Positions 1 to 7,881 of a stretch of DNA of 64,000 bases are shown here, piece by piece. Under the pieces are notes generated by a model. It ran no database searches. It saw nothing but the letters and a program-made list of their open reading frames with translations, and was not told the origin of the DNA. The position numbers were made by a program, and so were the translations under genes. The stretch covers positions 9,635 through 73,634 of the forward strand of contig CAZYMF010000003.1 of NCBI GenBank assembly GCA_964648215.1. Direction: 5' to 3'. The DNA is from CAZYMF01 sp964648215. Its GTDB lineage: Bacteria; Desulfobacterota; Binatia; HRBIN30; JACQVA1. Numbering within the stretch: the first letter of the stretch is position 1; each line of letters opens with the position of its first letter.

Positions 1-168
1 CCGAGTGGCTGGTGGGCGACGGTTGCCGAGATGTCGGCGGCCGGCGCCCTTCTCGTGCGTCCCGACCAGCACGTCGTCTTTCGCTCGCGCGACGGCGTTG
101 GCGACCCCCGTTCGGCGATCGCATCCGCGCTCGCCACCGCCGCCGGGAAAGCAGGGCCGCGGGCCTGA
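1..168 (+). CDS. C-terminal end of an FAD-dependent aromatic-type monooxygenase (partial)
   Basis: Frame 1 is open from the first base to a TGA at 166-168 and encodes 55 residues. The segment ALLVRPDQHVVFRS is typical of the thioredoxin-like C-terminal domain of PheA/TfdB/TcmG-class flavin hydroxylases, where an 'LVRPDxHVxWR' strand precedes a short helix. The catalytic FAD-binding part lies outside the window, so the substrate cannot be judged. The next gene (TPR protein) is on the opposite strand and ends 32 bases away, so the two genes converge. The call rests on one motif in a short fragment. Confidence 0.7.
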   Translation, partial: PSGWWATVAEMSAAGALLVRPDQHVVFRSRDGVGDPRSAIASALATAAGKAGPRA

Positions 169-199
169 GCCCCGACGACGCCAAGCCGGGCGTCGTGCT

Positions 200-2590
200 C
201 TACTTACACGCCCGCTTGTAGAGCTCGACGAACTTGCCGCGCAGGTCGGCGTCGGTGAGGCCCGGCATGGCCGGCTTGAGCTGATCGAGCTGGTTGCAGC
301 ACTGGTCCTTCTTGCCGGTAGCGAGGGTCAGCCGCGCCACCTGGTACGAGCCCTCGTACCAGGGCAGGTCGCCCGGACGCACGACCTTGGTGAGGCGCTG
401 CCAGTAGGCCAGGGCGCCGGGGAGGTCGTGCTGGGCCTCGGCAATGCGGGCCAGGCCGCGCATCGCCCCCAGCGAGTTACCGTCACCGTCGAGCACCTCG
501 TGGTAGAGCCCGCTCGCCTGCTGCAAGTCGTCCGCGTCCTGATAGAGACGCGCCACCGTCAGCTTGGTCCTCTTGCTCACGTCGGTGTCGGCGAGCGCGA
601 GCTCGTACAGACGCAGCGCCACCCGGTCGGCCGCCTGACCGGCGTCGGCGTTGCCCTTCACCTTCAGACGCACGCCTTCCTTGCGGAAATCGTTGGCGAG
701 ATCCTCGACCGACTCCCCTTGCGCATTGCCTCGCAGCACGGCGCCATGCTGGCTCACCTCCGTCTCGGCCGCGGCAAAGCGGCCGAGGCGTTGCAACGCG
801 CCCAGGCGCAAGCGCACGACCTGGGCGAACAGATCGGCATGGTCGGGGTATTTCTTCTCGAAGTCGGCGAGGGCGGTGAGCGCCTGCTGATCGTGGTTCG
901 GCACGAGCAGGGCGTAGACGGCGGTCATCACCGCCGCCTTGGCACGCAGGTCCTTGACCGGAACCCTGGCCTTGTCGCCCTTGGGCGCGTACTCGTCGGC
1001 GAGCTGGTTGAAGCGGTCGAGATCCTCGCCGATGGCGACGATCAGGGCGTCGCGCTCGCGGCCGGCGACCTTCTTCTCGTCGTTGCCCTGCAGAATCTCG
1101 TAACGGCACTGCAGGGCGCCGAAACGGGCGCGCAGCTCGAAGCCGGGATCGCCGCCGACCTGCTCGTACTGGTCGAGCGCTTCGCTGAACTTCTTGTGCG
1201 CCTGCAGCCACTCGCCGAGGCGGTAGCGGGCTTCGTAGGCGGAGCGATGGTCCGGATAGTCGTCGAGGTAGCTGCGCATCGCGGCTTCGTAGCCCTGCGG
1301 GTCGGCGTCCGGATTCTTGGCGGTGAGGGCCTCGAGCGATTTGAAGCGCATGTAGGCGGCGTCGGCGCCGTAGGCCGGCGCCTTCTTCTGCAGCGAGGCG
1401 GCGAAGCTGTCGGCGGCCGCCCGGTACTCGCCGCTCTGGAACTGGGCGAGACCGAGCAGGTAGTGCGCTTCGTCGGCGAGCCGCCGCGACGAGGAGTCCT
1501 TGCCGGCGACGATCGCTTCGAGCAGAGGGCGCGCACTCTTGTAGTCGGACTTTTGCACCAGCATCTTGGCCAGGGTCCATTTCGCCGCCGGGCTGCCGGC
1601 CGGCGCCGCCCACTGCTCGGGGTTGTCGATCTCCGACTGCATGAGCGCGTCGACCTTTTTTCTCCACGCCGGGCCGGCGCGACGCAGCCGATCCATGGTC
1701 GTCATCGCCTGCTGGCGGAGGCTGTGGGCCTGCGCGCCGGAGGAAGCCTTGGCCTGGGCGAGCAGCGCGCGGGCGCGGTAGTAGCGCACCAGCGAGGCGT
1801 CGGCGGACTCGCCGGCGAGCAAGCGGTCGGAGAGTCTGACCGTGTCCGCGTACTTGCCGGCGCGAAAGTCGGCGTCGAGCAGGCCGAGCTGGGCTTTGGC
1901 GCGCCGCGCGGGCGAGACGCTCTTGTCGTCCATCACCAGCTCGAAGTCGCGGATGGCCCAGTCGTAGTTGCCGAGCTCGAGGTGACACAGACCGCGGCCG
2001 AGCAGACTCTCGGTGATCAGCGTGCCGCGCTGGTCGCCGACGGCGAACTGGGAGAAGCCGTTCTCGGCCTTCTCCAGCAGCTGCTTGCGCTTGTCGCCGG
2101 CGTAGAGGCGAGCGCCGTAGTAGTGAAGCCAGTTGAGATAATAGAGCGCCTGCGCGGCGACCTGCTGCGCCTCCTTCCACTCGCGGGTGTCGTAGAGGGC
2201 TTCGAGATCGCCGTCCTGGTCCATCACGTTCTTGGAGAGGCGCTCGAGCTTGCCGCTGTTGGCGTCGTAGATGCCGTCGAGCGGCTGGCTGATCGCTTCG
2301 TAGACCCCGAGCAGAGTCGACTTCTCGGCGTTCTCGCGACCGGCGCGCACGGCGCGGTCGCTCATGTCGATGAAGGCCAGGGCCAGCGGGCCGAGCTGCT
2401 GCACGGCCGCCGTCTCCGCCTGCGCATCGAAGCTGCCGGCCGACTGCTGGTGGCGAATGCTGGCCGCGATCTGGTTGGCGCGGCTGCGCAGCTCGCTCGC
2501 CGACGACCGTGCCGGCGCCGGCCGGGCGGGCATGAGAGTGAAAGTGGCGAGGGCGAGTACGGCGGCGAGGCGAACGCGGGTCACGGGCAT
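200..2590 (-). CDS. Secreted TPR-repeat protein of the ExbB/ExbD operon
   Basis: A 796-residue protein. The N-terminus (MPVTRVRLAAVLALATFTLM...ARS) is a signal peptide. The remainder is alpha-helical, with repeated A/L/Y-rich helix pairs such as AHYLLGLAQFQSGEYRAAADSF and AQLGLLDADFRAGKYADTV, which read as many degenerate tetratricopeptide repeats. No catalytic motif is visible. It starts 4 bases after the stop of the VWA gene, so it is the last gene of a four-gene operon (ExbB, ExbD, VWA, TPR). The likely role is a periplasmic scaffold working with a proton-driven inner-membrane motor. That role is inferred from context; family function is unknown. Confidence 0.75.
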   Translation of the reverse strand: MPVTRVRLAAVLALATFTLMPARPAPARSSASELRSRANQIAASIRHQQSAGSFDAQAETAAVQQLGPLALAFIDMSDRAVRAGRENAEKSTLLGVYEAISQPLDGIYDANSGKLERLSKNVMDQDGDLEALYDTREWKEAQQVAAQALYYLNWLHYYGARLYAGDKRKQLLEKAENGFSQFAVGDQRGTLITESLLGRGLCHLELGNYDWAIRDFELVMDDKSVSPARRAKAQLGLLDADFRAGKYADTVRLSDRLLAGESADASLVRYYRARALLAQAKASSGAQAHSLRQQAMTTMDRLRRAGPAWRKKVDALMQSEIDNPEQWAAPAGSPAAKWTLAKMLVQKSDYKSARPLLEAIVAGKDSSSRRLADEAHYLLGLAQFQSGEYRAAADSFAASLQKKAPAYGADAAYMRFKSLEALTAKNPDADPQGYEAAMRSYLDDYPDHRSAYEARYRLGEWLQAHKKFSEALDQYEQVGGDPGFELRARFGALQCRYEILQGNDEKKVAGRERDALIVAIGEDLDRFNQLADEYAPKGDKARVPVKDLRAKAAVMTAVYALLVPNHDQQALTALADFEKKYPDHADLFAQVVRLRLGALQRLGRFAAAETEVSQHGAVLRGNAQGESVEDLANDFRKEGVRLKVKGNADAGQAADRVALRLYELALADTDVSKRTKLTVARLYQDADDLQQASGLYHEVLDGDGNSLGAMRGLARIAEAQHDLPGALAYWQRLTKVVRPGDLPWYEGSYQVARLTLATGKKDQCCNQLDQLKPAMPGLTDADLRGKFVELYKRACK

Positions 2591-2594
2591 GCGA

Positions 2595-3749
2595 TCACGA
2601 AAGCTCTTTGAGGAACTTGGCCATTTCGATTTTCCAGCGCGAGCCGAAGGTCAGCACGACGACCTCGCGCACCAGAGCCTTGTGCTCGTCGAGCTGAATC
2701 AGCTCGCCGCCGCCGTCCTTCGCCATCTCGCCGAAATCCTTGGAGACCTGCTTGTAGAACGGAGGCATCGGCGACGGCTGGAAGGGTTCCTTGCCGTGCA
2801 GCGAGCGCCACAGGGCGCGATCGAATTCCTCGTGCATCTTCCTGGTGACGTCCACGGTGCTGACGTAGCCGCCGTCGTCGTGGAACTTCCGTACCATGTC
2901 GCGCACGGCGTCGACATCCTCTGGATGCGGCGGCGAGCCACCGACGAGGATGATGATCTTCTTGGACTTCTTGCGCCAGCTGAGCTCGTGGATGGCCGCG
3001 TCCATGCCCTCCTTGACCGCCTCCTCCCAGTCACCGCCGCCGGCGGCATTGATCTGGGAGAGGAAGTCGCGCAGCTTCTGCGTGCGAAAGCTGAGGTCCG
3101 TCCACTTCACGACGTAGTCGTCGCCTTTGTCGCGATAGACGACGATGCCGATACGGGCGGTCGGAACCATCTTGTGAACGGCGGTCACCAGCTGCGTCAG
3201 CCGCGCCTTCACGTCGTCGATGACGAACTGCATGCTGTCGGTGGTGTCGATGACCAGGGCGATGTCGAGGCCGACCTTGCGCAGACCGCCGACGTAGTCG
3301 CCGAAGCCGCCGCCGAGGCCGCCGATGGCGCCGGCGCCGAAGGAGAGCTGGGTGGAGATGTTGTCGACGGTGGGGGCGGTGCCGAGCTTGGGTCCGAGCG
3401 CGAGGCGGGGCATCTCGGGGGCGCGCACGTTCTTGACCACGGGGCCGCTCGGGCGTGCCTGGCGCGGGGCGGCCTTCTGCACGTTGAGCACGCCGGCGAG
3501 ATCCCTCAGGGACGGATCGCCCTCGAAATCGTCGGGGCCGATCTGGCTGTCGTCGAGCACCGTGACGTTGATCTTCTGCGCCTTCTGGATGACGGTCAGC
3601 GTGATGGTGCCGAGCAGAAACAACAGGCCGACGTGCACGATCGCGGAGAAACCGAACCAGCGTAGCCCTTGAAAGCGTTTCCCCGACCACGGGTCGAAGC
3701 GCGCCGGATCGTCGGGCGGTGCTGGCTGCTTGGCAGGACTATCGGCCAT
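2595..3749 (-). CDS. Membrane-anchored von Willebrand factor A domain protein
   Basis: 384 residues. After a Pro-rich cytoplasmic N-terminus there is one membrane span at about 32-54 (WFGFSAIVHVGLLFLLGTI), followed by a linker and a VWA domain from about 165 to the end. The MIDAS motif reads D-T-T-D-S (in ALVIDTTDSMQFVI), consistent with DxTxS, and the later strand KIIILVGGSPPHPED is also typical. The topology resembles TonB/TolA (short N-terminus, one span, periplasmic domain), and the gene sits directly after the ExbD gene with a 9-base gap. It may replace TonB as the mechanical output of the ExbB/ExbD motor, with the VWA domain as a metal-dependent adhesion or assembly module. The partner is unknown. 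Confidence 0.8.
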   Translation of the reverse strand: MADSPAKQPAPPDDPARFDPWSGKRFQGLRWFGFSAIVHVGLLFLLGTITLTVIQKAQKINVTVLDDSQIGPDDFEGDPSLRDLAGVLNVQKAAPRQARPSGPVVKNVRAPEMPRLALGPKLGTAPTVDNISTQLSFGAGAIGGLGGGFGDYVGGLRKVGLDIALVIDTTDSMQFVIDDVKARLTQLVTAVHKMVPTARIGIVVYRDKGDDYVVKWTDLSFRTQKLRDFLSQINAAGGGDWEEAVKEGMDAAIHELSWRKKSKKIIILVGGSPPHPEDVDAVRDMVRKFHDDGGYVSTVDVTRKMHEEFDRALWRSLHGKEPFQPSPMPPFYKQVSKDFGEMAKDGGGELIQLDEHKALVREVVVLTFGSRWKIEMAKFLKELS

Positions 3750-3758
3750 CGGCGAGAT

Positions 3759-4178
3759 TCAGCTGCCGACCTTGCGCTCGGCCGCGATCGCGATCTGGGT
3801 GGCGCCGGCCTTCTGGGCCACGGAGAGGATCTTCACCGCGTCGCCGAAGAGCACTTCACGGTCACCCTCGAGCACCACTGGAATGTCCGGCCGCGCGCTC
3901 ACCAGGCCGCGCAGAACCTGCTCCAGATCCTCGTAGGCCGTCAGCTGGGTGTTCACGTAGATGTCGTGGGTCGGGGTGACCATGATGGTCACCTCGCGCG
4001 GCTGCGAGGTGGTGGAGTCGACCTCGGGCAGGCTGATCTTGGCTCCCGACTCCACCATCGCCGCGCTGGTGACCATGAAGATGATCAGCAGCACCAGGAA
4101 GATGTCCGTCAATGGCGTGATGTTGATCTCCGCCATGATCGGGGATTTGGCTCGCTTCTTGAGACTACCGATTGCCAT
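3759..4178 (-). CDS. exbD: Biopolymer transport protein ExbD/TolR family
   Basis: 139 residues from the ATG at 4178 (MAIGSLKKR...). That start overlaps the last 14 bases of the ExbB gene, a typical translational-coupling arrangement; an upstream ATG at 4202 would give a longer overlap. The N-terminal basic segment is followed by INITPLTDIFLVLLIIFMV, one membrane span carrying the conserved Asp that ExbD/TolR proteins use for proton passage. The C-terminal ~90 residues form the periplasmic domain (HDIYVN...VLEGDREVLFGDAVKIL). It is expected to form the proton channel with the ExbB product. Confidence 0.92.
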   Translation of the reverse strand: MAIGSLKKRAKSPIMAEINITPLTDIFLVLLIIFMVTSAAMVESGAKISLPEVDSTTSQPREVTIMVTPTHDIYVNTQLTAYEDLEQVLRGLVSARPDIPVVLEGDREVLFGDAVKILSVAQKAGATQIAIAAERKVGS

Positions 4179-4806
4179 TCTTGCGCCCCAGATGGATGGC
4201 ATCGATGACGCGGTTGCTGGCGATGGTCATCGCCGCCTCGATGCGCTCGACGCGGGTCTGAAAGTAGTTGTAGGCGATGACCGCGATGATGGCGACGGCC
4301 AGACCGAGGGCGGTGGCGATCAGCGCCTCCGAGATCCCGGCCGCGACCACCGCGAAACCGCCGCTGCCCATCAACGCCATGTTGTGAAACGCCTTGATGA
4401 TGCCGATGACCGTGCCGAACAGGCCGATGAACGGGGCACTGGCGCCGACCGTGCCGAGCACCCACAAGGGGCCCTTGAGCGCTTCCAACTCCTCGAAGCG
4501 CTTCTCCTCGGTCAGGTCGGCAAGGTACTCCACCGAGTCCAGTTGGTGGCGCGCCAGCACGTCGGAGAAGATACGGCCGACGGGGGTGGCGAGCTGCTCG
4601 CGCGAGGTCCCGAGCGCGTTGGCGAAGTCGCCCTTCTCCAGGACCGGGCAGATGTCGTTGGCCACGGTCAGGCTGGTGGAAACCAGGTTCCGCAGGGACC
4701 AGAGACGCTCCAGGATGATGGTCACGGTCAGCAGCGAGAAGAAGATCAGGGGATAGGTCGCCAGCCATCCCGAGCGAATCATATCAAGGACACTCAAGCC
4801 TTCCAC
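4165..4806 (-). CDS. exbB: MotA/TolQ/ExbB proton channel family protein
   Basis: 213 residues. It begins with GTG at 4806, preceded by a near-perfect Shine-Dalgarno AAGGAGG about 5 bases upstream. One N-terminal span (WLATYPLIFFSLLTVTIILE) is followed by a cytoplasmic loop and two C-terminal spans. These include GTVGASAPFIGLFGTVIGII and ISEALIATALGLAVAIIAVI, the classic TolQ/ExbB channel helices with the small-residue and Thr pattern. It is the first gene of the four-gene minus-strand operon and should energise it with the proton motive force. TolQ and ExbB cannot be separated here; the absence of TolA, TolB or Pal nearby argues against a standard Tol system. Confidence 0.92.
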   Translation of the reverse strand: MEGLSVLDMIRSGWLATYPLIFFSLLTVTIILERLWSLRNLVSTSLTVANDICPVLEKGDFANALGTSREQLATPVGRIFSDVLARHQLDSVEYLADLTEEKRFEELEALKGPLWVLGTVGASAPFIGLFGTVIGIIKAFHNMALMGSGGFAVVAAGISEALIATALGLAVAIIAVIAYNYFQTRVERIEAAMTIASNRVIDAIHLGRKNGNR

Positions 4807-5133
4807 GTGCGATCCTCCTTGGCGTCTGCCTGTCGGGGTCGGAAACCCAGCTCTCGATTCATGCTCCTGTTCGGCGGGCCGGAGGGGTGGTCCCGGCTAC
4901 CGGCACCCCCCCTGATCGGGGTCCGAGATTCGAATGGCCAGCCATTGCGGCCGTGAGCCGCTGACCAGTGAGTCGCGTTGAAAGAGTCCGGCGGTCACGA
5001 TGAGCCGACAAGCTAGGCTAAATTTTCGTAACGGCTATCCTTGACGCTGTCAAACCTTTTGCCGGCAAGCGGCCGTTGTCCCTGCTGAGCGCCTCTGGCA
5101 TCATGCCGATCGGTCGAAAACCGGTGCTGAACC
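4807..5133. other. Intergenic region between divergent exbB and a small plus-strand gene
   Basis: This 327-base divergent spacer carries the strong ribosome-binding site of the minus-strand operon at its left end. It probably also holds promoters in both directions, but no convincing -35/-10 pair stands out. No open frame or RNA gene was recognised in it. Confidence 0.4.
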
Positions 5134-5430
5134 GTGCGCGCGGACCCGCCGGCTCGCGCGATCCGACGCCGTGGGGGATTTCTGGAGCACGAGAGCGAAG
5201 ACCGCTTGCGGGCCGACGAGCAGCGCCGGATGCGCCGCCTGCGGCTGCTGGTGGACATCGCGACCGTCGCCGTACGCGGCCATCCGCTCTCCCGCGCCGA
5301 GGCGGAGCAGGTGGTGGATAGCCTGCGCGCGCACGCGTTGCGGCTCTTCCCCGACAAGGCCGACACCTTCGACCTGATCTACGGCCGCCGCTTCCGGCGG
5401 TTGATTGACGAACGCTTCGGGCCTGAGTAA
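5134..5430 (+). CDS. Conserved-looking small hypothetical protein
   Basis: 98 residues if started at the GTG at 5134. The first ~18 residues look like read-through, so the real start may be internal, near FLEHESEDRL or later. The C-terminal part has a protein-like composition (RLLVDIATVAVRG, then DTFDLIYGRRFRRLIDERFG) and is predicted mostly helical. There is no signal peptide or membrane span. I do not recognise the family. It ends 41 bases before the flavin oxidoreductase gene in the same direction, so the two may be co-transcribed. Confidence 0.5.
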   Translation: MRADPPARAIRRRGGFLEHESEDRLRADEQRRMRRLRLLVDIATVAVRGHPLSRAEAEQVVDSLRAHALRLFPDKADTFDLIYGRRFRRLIDERFGPE

Positions 5431-5471
5431 GACCTCGCCTGCGATCTCTGCTTGCGACGGGAAAGTTCACG

Positions 5472-6407
5472 GTGGGCACGCCACGCATACGCTTCAGCAT
5501 TCAGACGCCGCTGGAGGGCGCAAGCTTCGAATCGCTGGCGCGTCACTGGCAGGCGGCCGAGCGGCTGGGCTACGACTCGGCCTGGCTCGACGATCATTTC
5601 TACGGCGTGGTCACCCCGCCCGAGGACGACACGCTCGAGTGCTGGACGCTGATGGCCGCGCTGGCGCGCGAAACCTCCACCCTCCGCTTCGGCACCCTGG
5701 TGGCCTGCAACAACTACCGCCACCCGCCCCTGGTGGCCAAGATGGCCTCCAGCCTCGACCACATCAGCAACGGCCGGCTCGAGTTCGGGCTGGGCGCCGG
5801 CTGGTTCGAGCAGGAGTACGCCGGCTACGGCTACGACTTCCCCCCGGCCGGCACGCGGCTGGGCCAATTGGAGGAGGCGCTGCACATCTGCAAGCTGATG
5901 TGGACGGAGGAGAGGGCGACTTTCGCCGGCCGCCACTACCGCGTGGACGGGGCCTGGTGCAATCCCAAGCCGGTGCAGCGGCCTCATCCGCCGATCACCA
6001 TCGGCGGCGGCGGGGAGAAGGTGTTGCTGCGGCTCGTCGCCCGCTATGCCGACTGCTGGAACTTCGGTGGCAGCGCGGCGGAGTTTGGGCGCAAGCTGTC
6101 GATCCTCGACTCCCACTGCCGCGCCGTCGGCCGGAACCCGGCCGAGATCGAGAAGAGCTGGTTCGGCAACGTGGTCATCGAGGCCACCGAGGAGGGCCTG
6201 CAGCGTCGGCTGGCCAAGCGGGCCGCGCGGGCCGGGTCGCCGCAGTACGATCTCGCGGCGATCGTCGGAACTCCCGCCGGCGTGGTCGCCCGCATTCGCG
6301 AGTACGTCGCTCTGGGGGTCACGCACTTCATCGCCATGTTCGGTCGCGTCGACCGTCTGGAGGCCACCGAGCTGTTCGCGCGCGAGGTCATCCCCGCGTT
6401 CCGCTGA
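5472..6407 (+). CDS. LLM-class F420/FMN-dependent oxidoreductase
   Basis: 311 residues from GTG at 5472. The sequence shows the bacterial luciferase-like TIM barrel: RFSIQTP strand at the start, YDSAWLDDHFYG, LRFGTLVACNNYRHPPLVAKM, and the diagnostic SNGRLEFGLGAGWFEQEY followed by KPVQRPHPPITIGGGGEK. These features mark the F420-dependent, TIGR03560-like or alkanal-monooxygenase-related group rather than a two-component luciferase. It probably reduces or oxidises a small organic substrate with F420 or FMN; the substrate cannot be inferred. Confidence 0.88.
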   Translation: MGTPRIRFSIQTPLEGASFESLARHWQAAERLGYDSAWLDDHFYGVVTPPEDDTLECWTLMAALARETSTLRFGTLVACNNYRHPPLVAKMASSLDHISNGRLEFGLGAGWFEQEYAGYGYDFPPAGTRLGQLEEALHICKLMWTEERATFAGRHYRVDGAWCNPKPVQRPHPPITIGGGGEKVLLRLVARYADCWNFGGSAAEFGRKLSILDSHCRAVGRNPAEIEKSWFGNVVIEATEEGLQRRLAKRAARAGSPQYDLAAIVGTPAGVVARIREYVALGVTHFIAMFGRVDRLEATELFAREVIPAFR

Positions 6408-6692
6408 GCCGAGGCGGCGCGACGCACCCGCTGCGAGAGCAGCTCGCGACCGCGCGCGGCATTCCGGCGGCGATCTCGGCGCCGTCGCCGTCGCACGCGA
6501 GCGCCCGCAAGTTGTCTGATGCCGCGGCAACCAATCGACCAACGTTTTTCATGCGCTTTTCACCAATGGACGCTTGATCCGGTCAAGAGGTGGGCGGAGA
6601 ATTCGAATGCCGTTGAAGAGCTGCGGCACACGGCACGTTGCACGGGGAGGGAGCGGTGAGGGGGAGAAAGCACAGGCTCGCGAGAGTTCGAC

Positions 6693-6968
6693 ATGAAAGG
6701 AGTAGCACGGATTTCCTTTCAAGGCGGCGCGCTCCTGGTGCCGGCTCGGACCCGGTACGATCACGAGGTCGTTTTCGAGCACGTGGAGACCTACGCCCGA
6801 CGTCACGGCACCGTGCGCCTCGAGCTCGAGCGCAAGCGCTACACCGTCAGCGTCGTCACCAACGGCGAGCGCCGCACCTGCACCAACTGCGGTTATCCCC
6901 TGGAGTCCCTGACCTACGCCCTGGGCGGGCGCAGCCTGTGCCTGCGCTGCGCCCGCAACGACGAGTAA
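6693..6968 (+). CDS. Small protein with C-terminal zinc ribbon
   Basis: 91 residues from ATG at 6693. The C-terminus has two CxxC knuckles (CTNCGYPL and CLRCARND) separated by ~14 residues, a treble-clef or zinc-ribbon arrangement. The N-terminal half is a beta-rich, unrecognised domain. It is followed 18 bases later by the DUF6502 gene on the same strand, so the pair may share a transcript. A nucleic-acid or protein-binding role is possible, but nothing more specific can be supported. Confidence 0.65.
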   Translation: MKGVARISFQGGALLVPARTRYDHEVVFEHVETYARRHGTVRLELERKRYTVSVVTNGERRTCTNCGYPLESLTYALGGRSLCLRCARNDE

Positions 6969-6986
6969 CGTCAGGCCTCGTGGCGT

Positions 6987-7874
6987 GTGATCATCCGCCG
7001 CGAGGTCGCGTCTCTGCGTCCCACGCTCTCCATGGATGACGACCCCGCCAAGGGTGCGCTGATCGGCGCGGTGCGGGCGATCCTGCGTCCGCTGGTGCGG
7101 CAGCTGATTGCCTACGGAGTCACGTTTCCGGCCTTCGGGCGCGTCGCCAAGGAGATCTACATCGAGGTGGGGACGCAGCACTTCGCCCTGCCGTTCAAGA
7201 AGCAGACCGACAGCCGGGTGGCGCTGGTCACCGGCATCGCGCGCAAGGAGATCGGGCAGCTCCGGCGAGGGCAAATGCCGCCGCCGAGCGAGGCGCAAGG
7301 CAGCCAGGCGCTGGCCATCAAGGTCGTCCGCCGGTGGCGGTCGGATGCTCGCTACCTCGATGGCGAGCGAGATCCGCGCGAGCTCGCCTACGAGCACGGC
7401 ACCGCCGGCGTCTCCTTCTCGGGACTGGTCGACGAGGTCGGTGGCGACATTCCGCCGCGCGCGGTGCTCGACGAGCTGATCCGCACCGGCGCGGTCGAGC
7501 TGCTCCCCGACGGCGGCGTACGCCTGGCGGAGGCGGGGTACGTTCCGGCACGGGAGGTGGAGGAGAAGCTGAGGATCCTCGGCGAGGACGTCGCCGAGCT
7601 GATCGAGGCGATCCGTCACAACATCCAAAGCTCCGGCGACGAGCCCTTCCTGCAGCGCAAGGTATACTACGACAACGTGGGGGCCGCGGCTTTATCGGAG
7701 CTCCGCGAGAAGGTGCGCACCGCCGGGGCGGCGTTCGTGCGGCAGGTGGACGAGCTGCTCGCCGGCTACGATCGCGACCGCAACCCCTCGGCTCCCGCCG
7801 GCCGCCGCCAGCGCGTCGCCGTCGGCGTGTACTACCTCGACCAGGACATCGAGCCCGAGAACGAGGATCCGTAG
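6987..7874 (+). CDS. DUF6502 family protein
   Basis: 295 residues from GTG at 6987; an ATG at 7032 (MDDDPAKG) is an equally reasonable start, giving 280. The N-terminal part (AILRPLVRQLIAYGVTFPAFGRVAKEIYIE, then QTDSRVALVTGIARKEIGQLR) matches the DUF6502 pattern. It looks like a helix-turn-helix-like segment in which 'TDSRVALLTGLSRKEV' is the hallmark. The central part is winged-helix-like and the C-terminus (RRQRVAVGVYYLDQD) is conserved. Function is unknown; a DNA-binding or regulatory role is suggested by composition only. Confidence 0.7.
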   Translation: MIIRREVASLRPTLSMDDDPAKGALIGAVRAILRPLVRQLIAYGVTFPAFGRVAKEIYIEVGTQHFALPFKKQTDSRVALVTGIARKEIGQLRRGQMPPPSEAQGSQALAIKVVRRWRSDARYLDGERDPRELAYEHGTAGVSFSGLVDEVGGDIPPRAVLDELIRTGAVELLPDGGVRLAEAGYVPAREVEEKLRILGEDVAELIEAIRHNIQSSGDEPFLQRKVYYDNVGAAALSELREKVRTAGAAFVRQVDELLAGYDRDRNPSAPAGRRQRVAVGVYYLDQDIEPENEDP

Positions 7875-7881
7875 GTCGTGC

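Noticed and set aside
5..2611. An 868-codon open frame on the plus strand over the TPR gene
   Set aside because: Its translation has low-complexity shadow composition (V/G/A/R/L-rich, no domain), whereas the minus-strand frame has a signal peptide and TPR helices and is coupled to the VWA gene.
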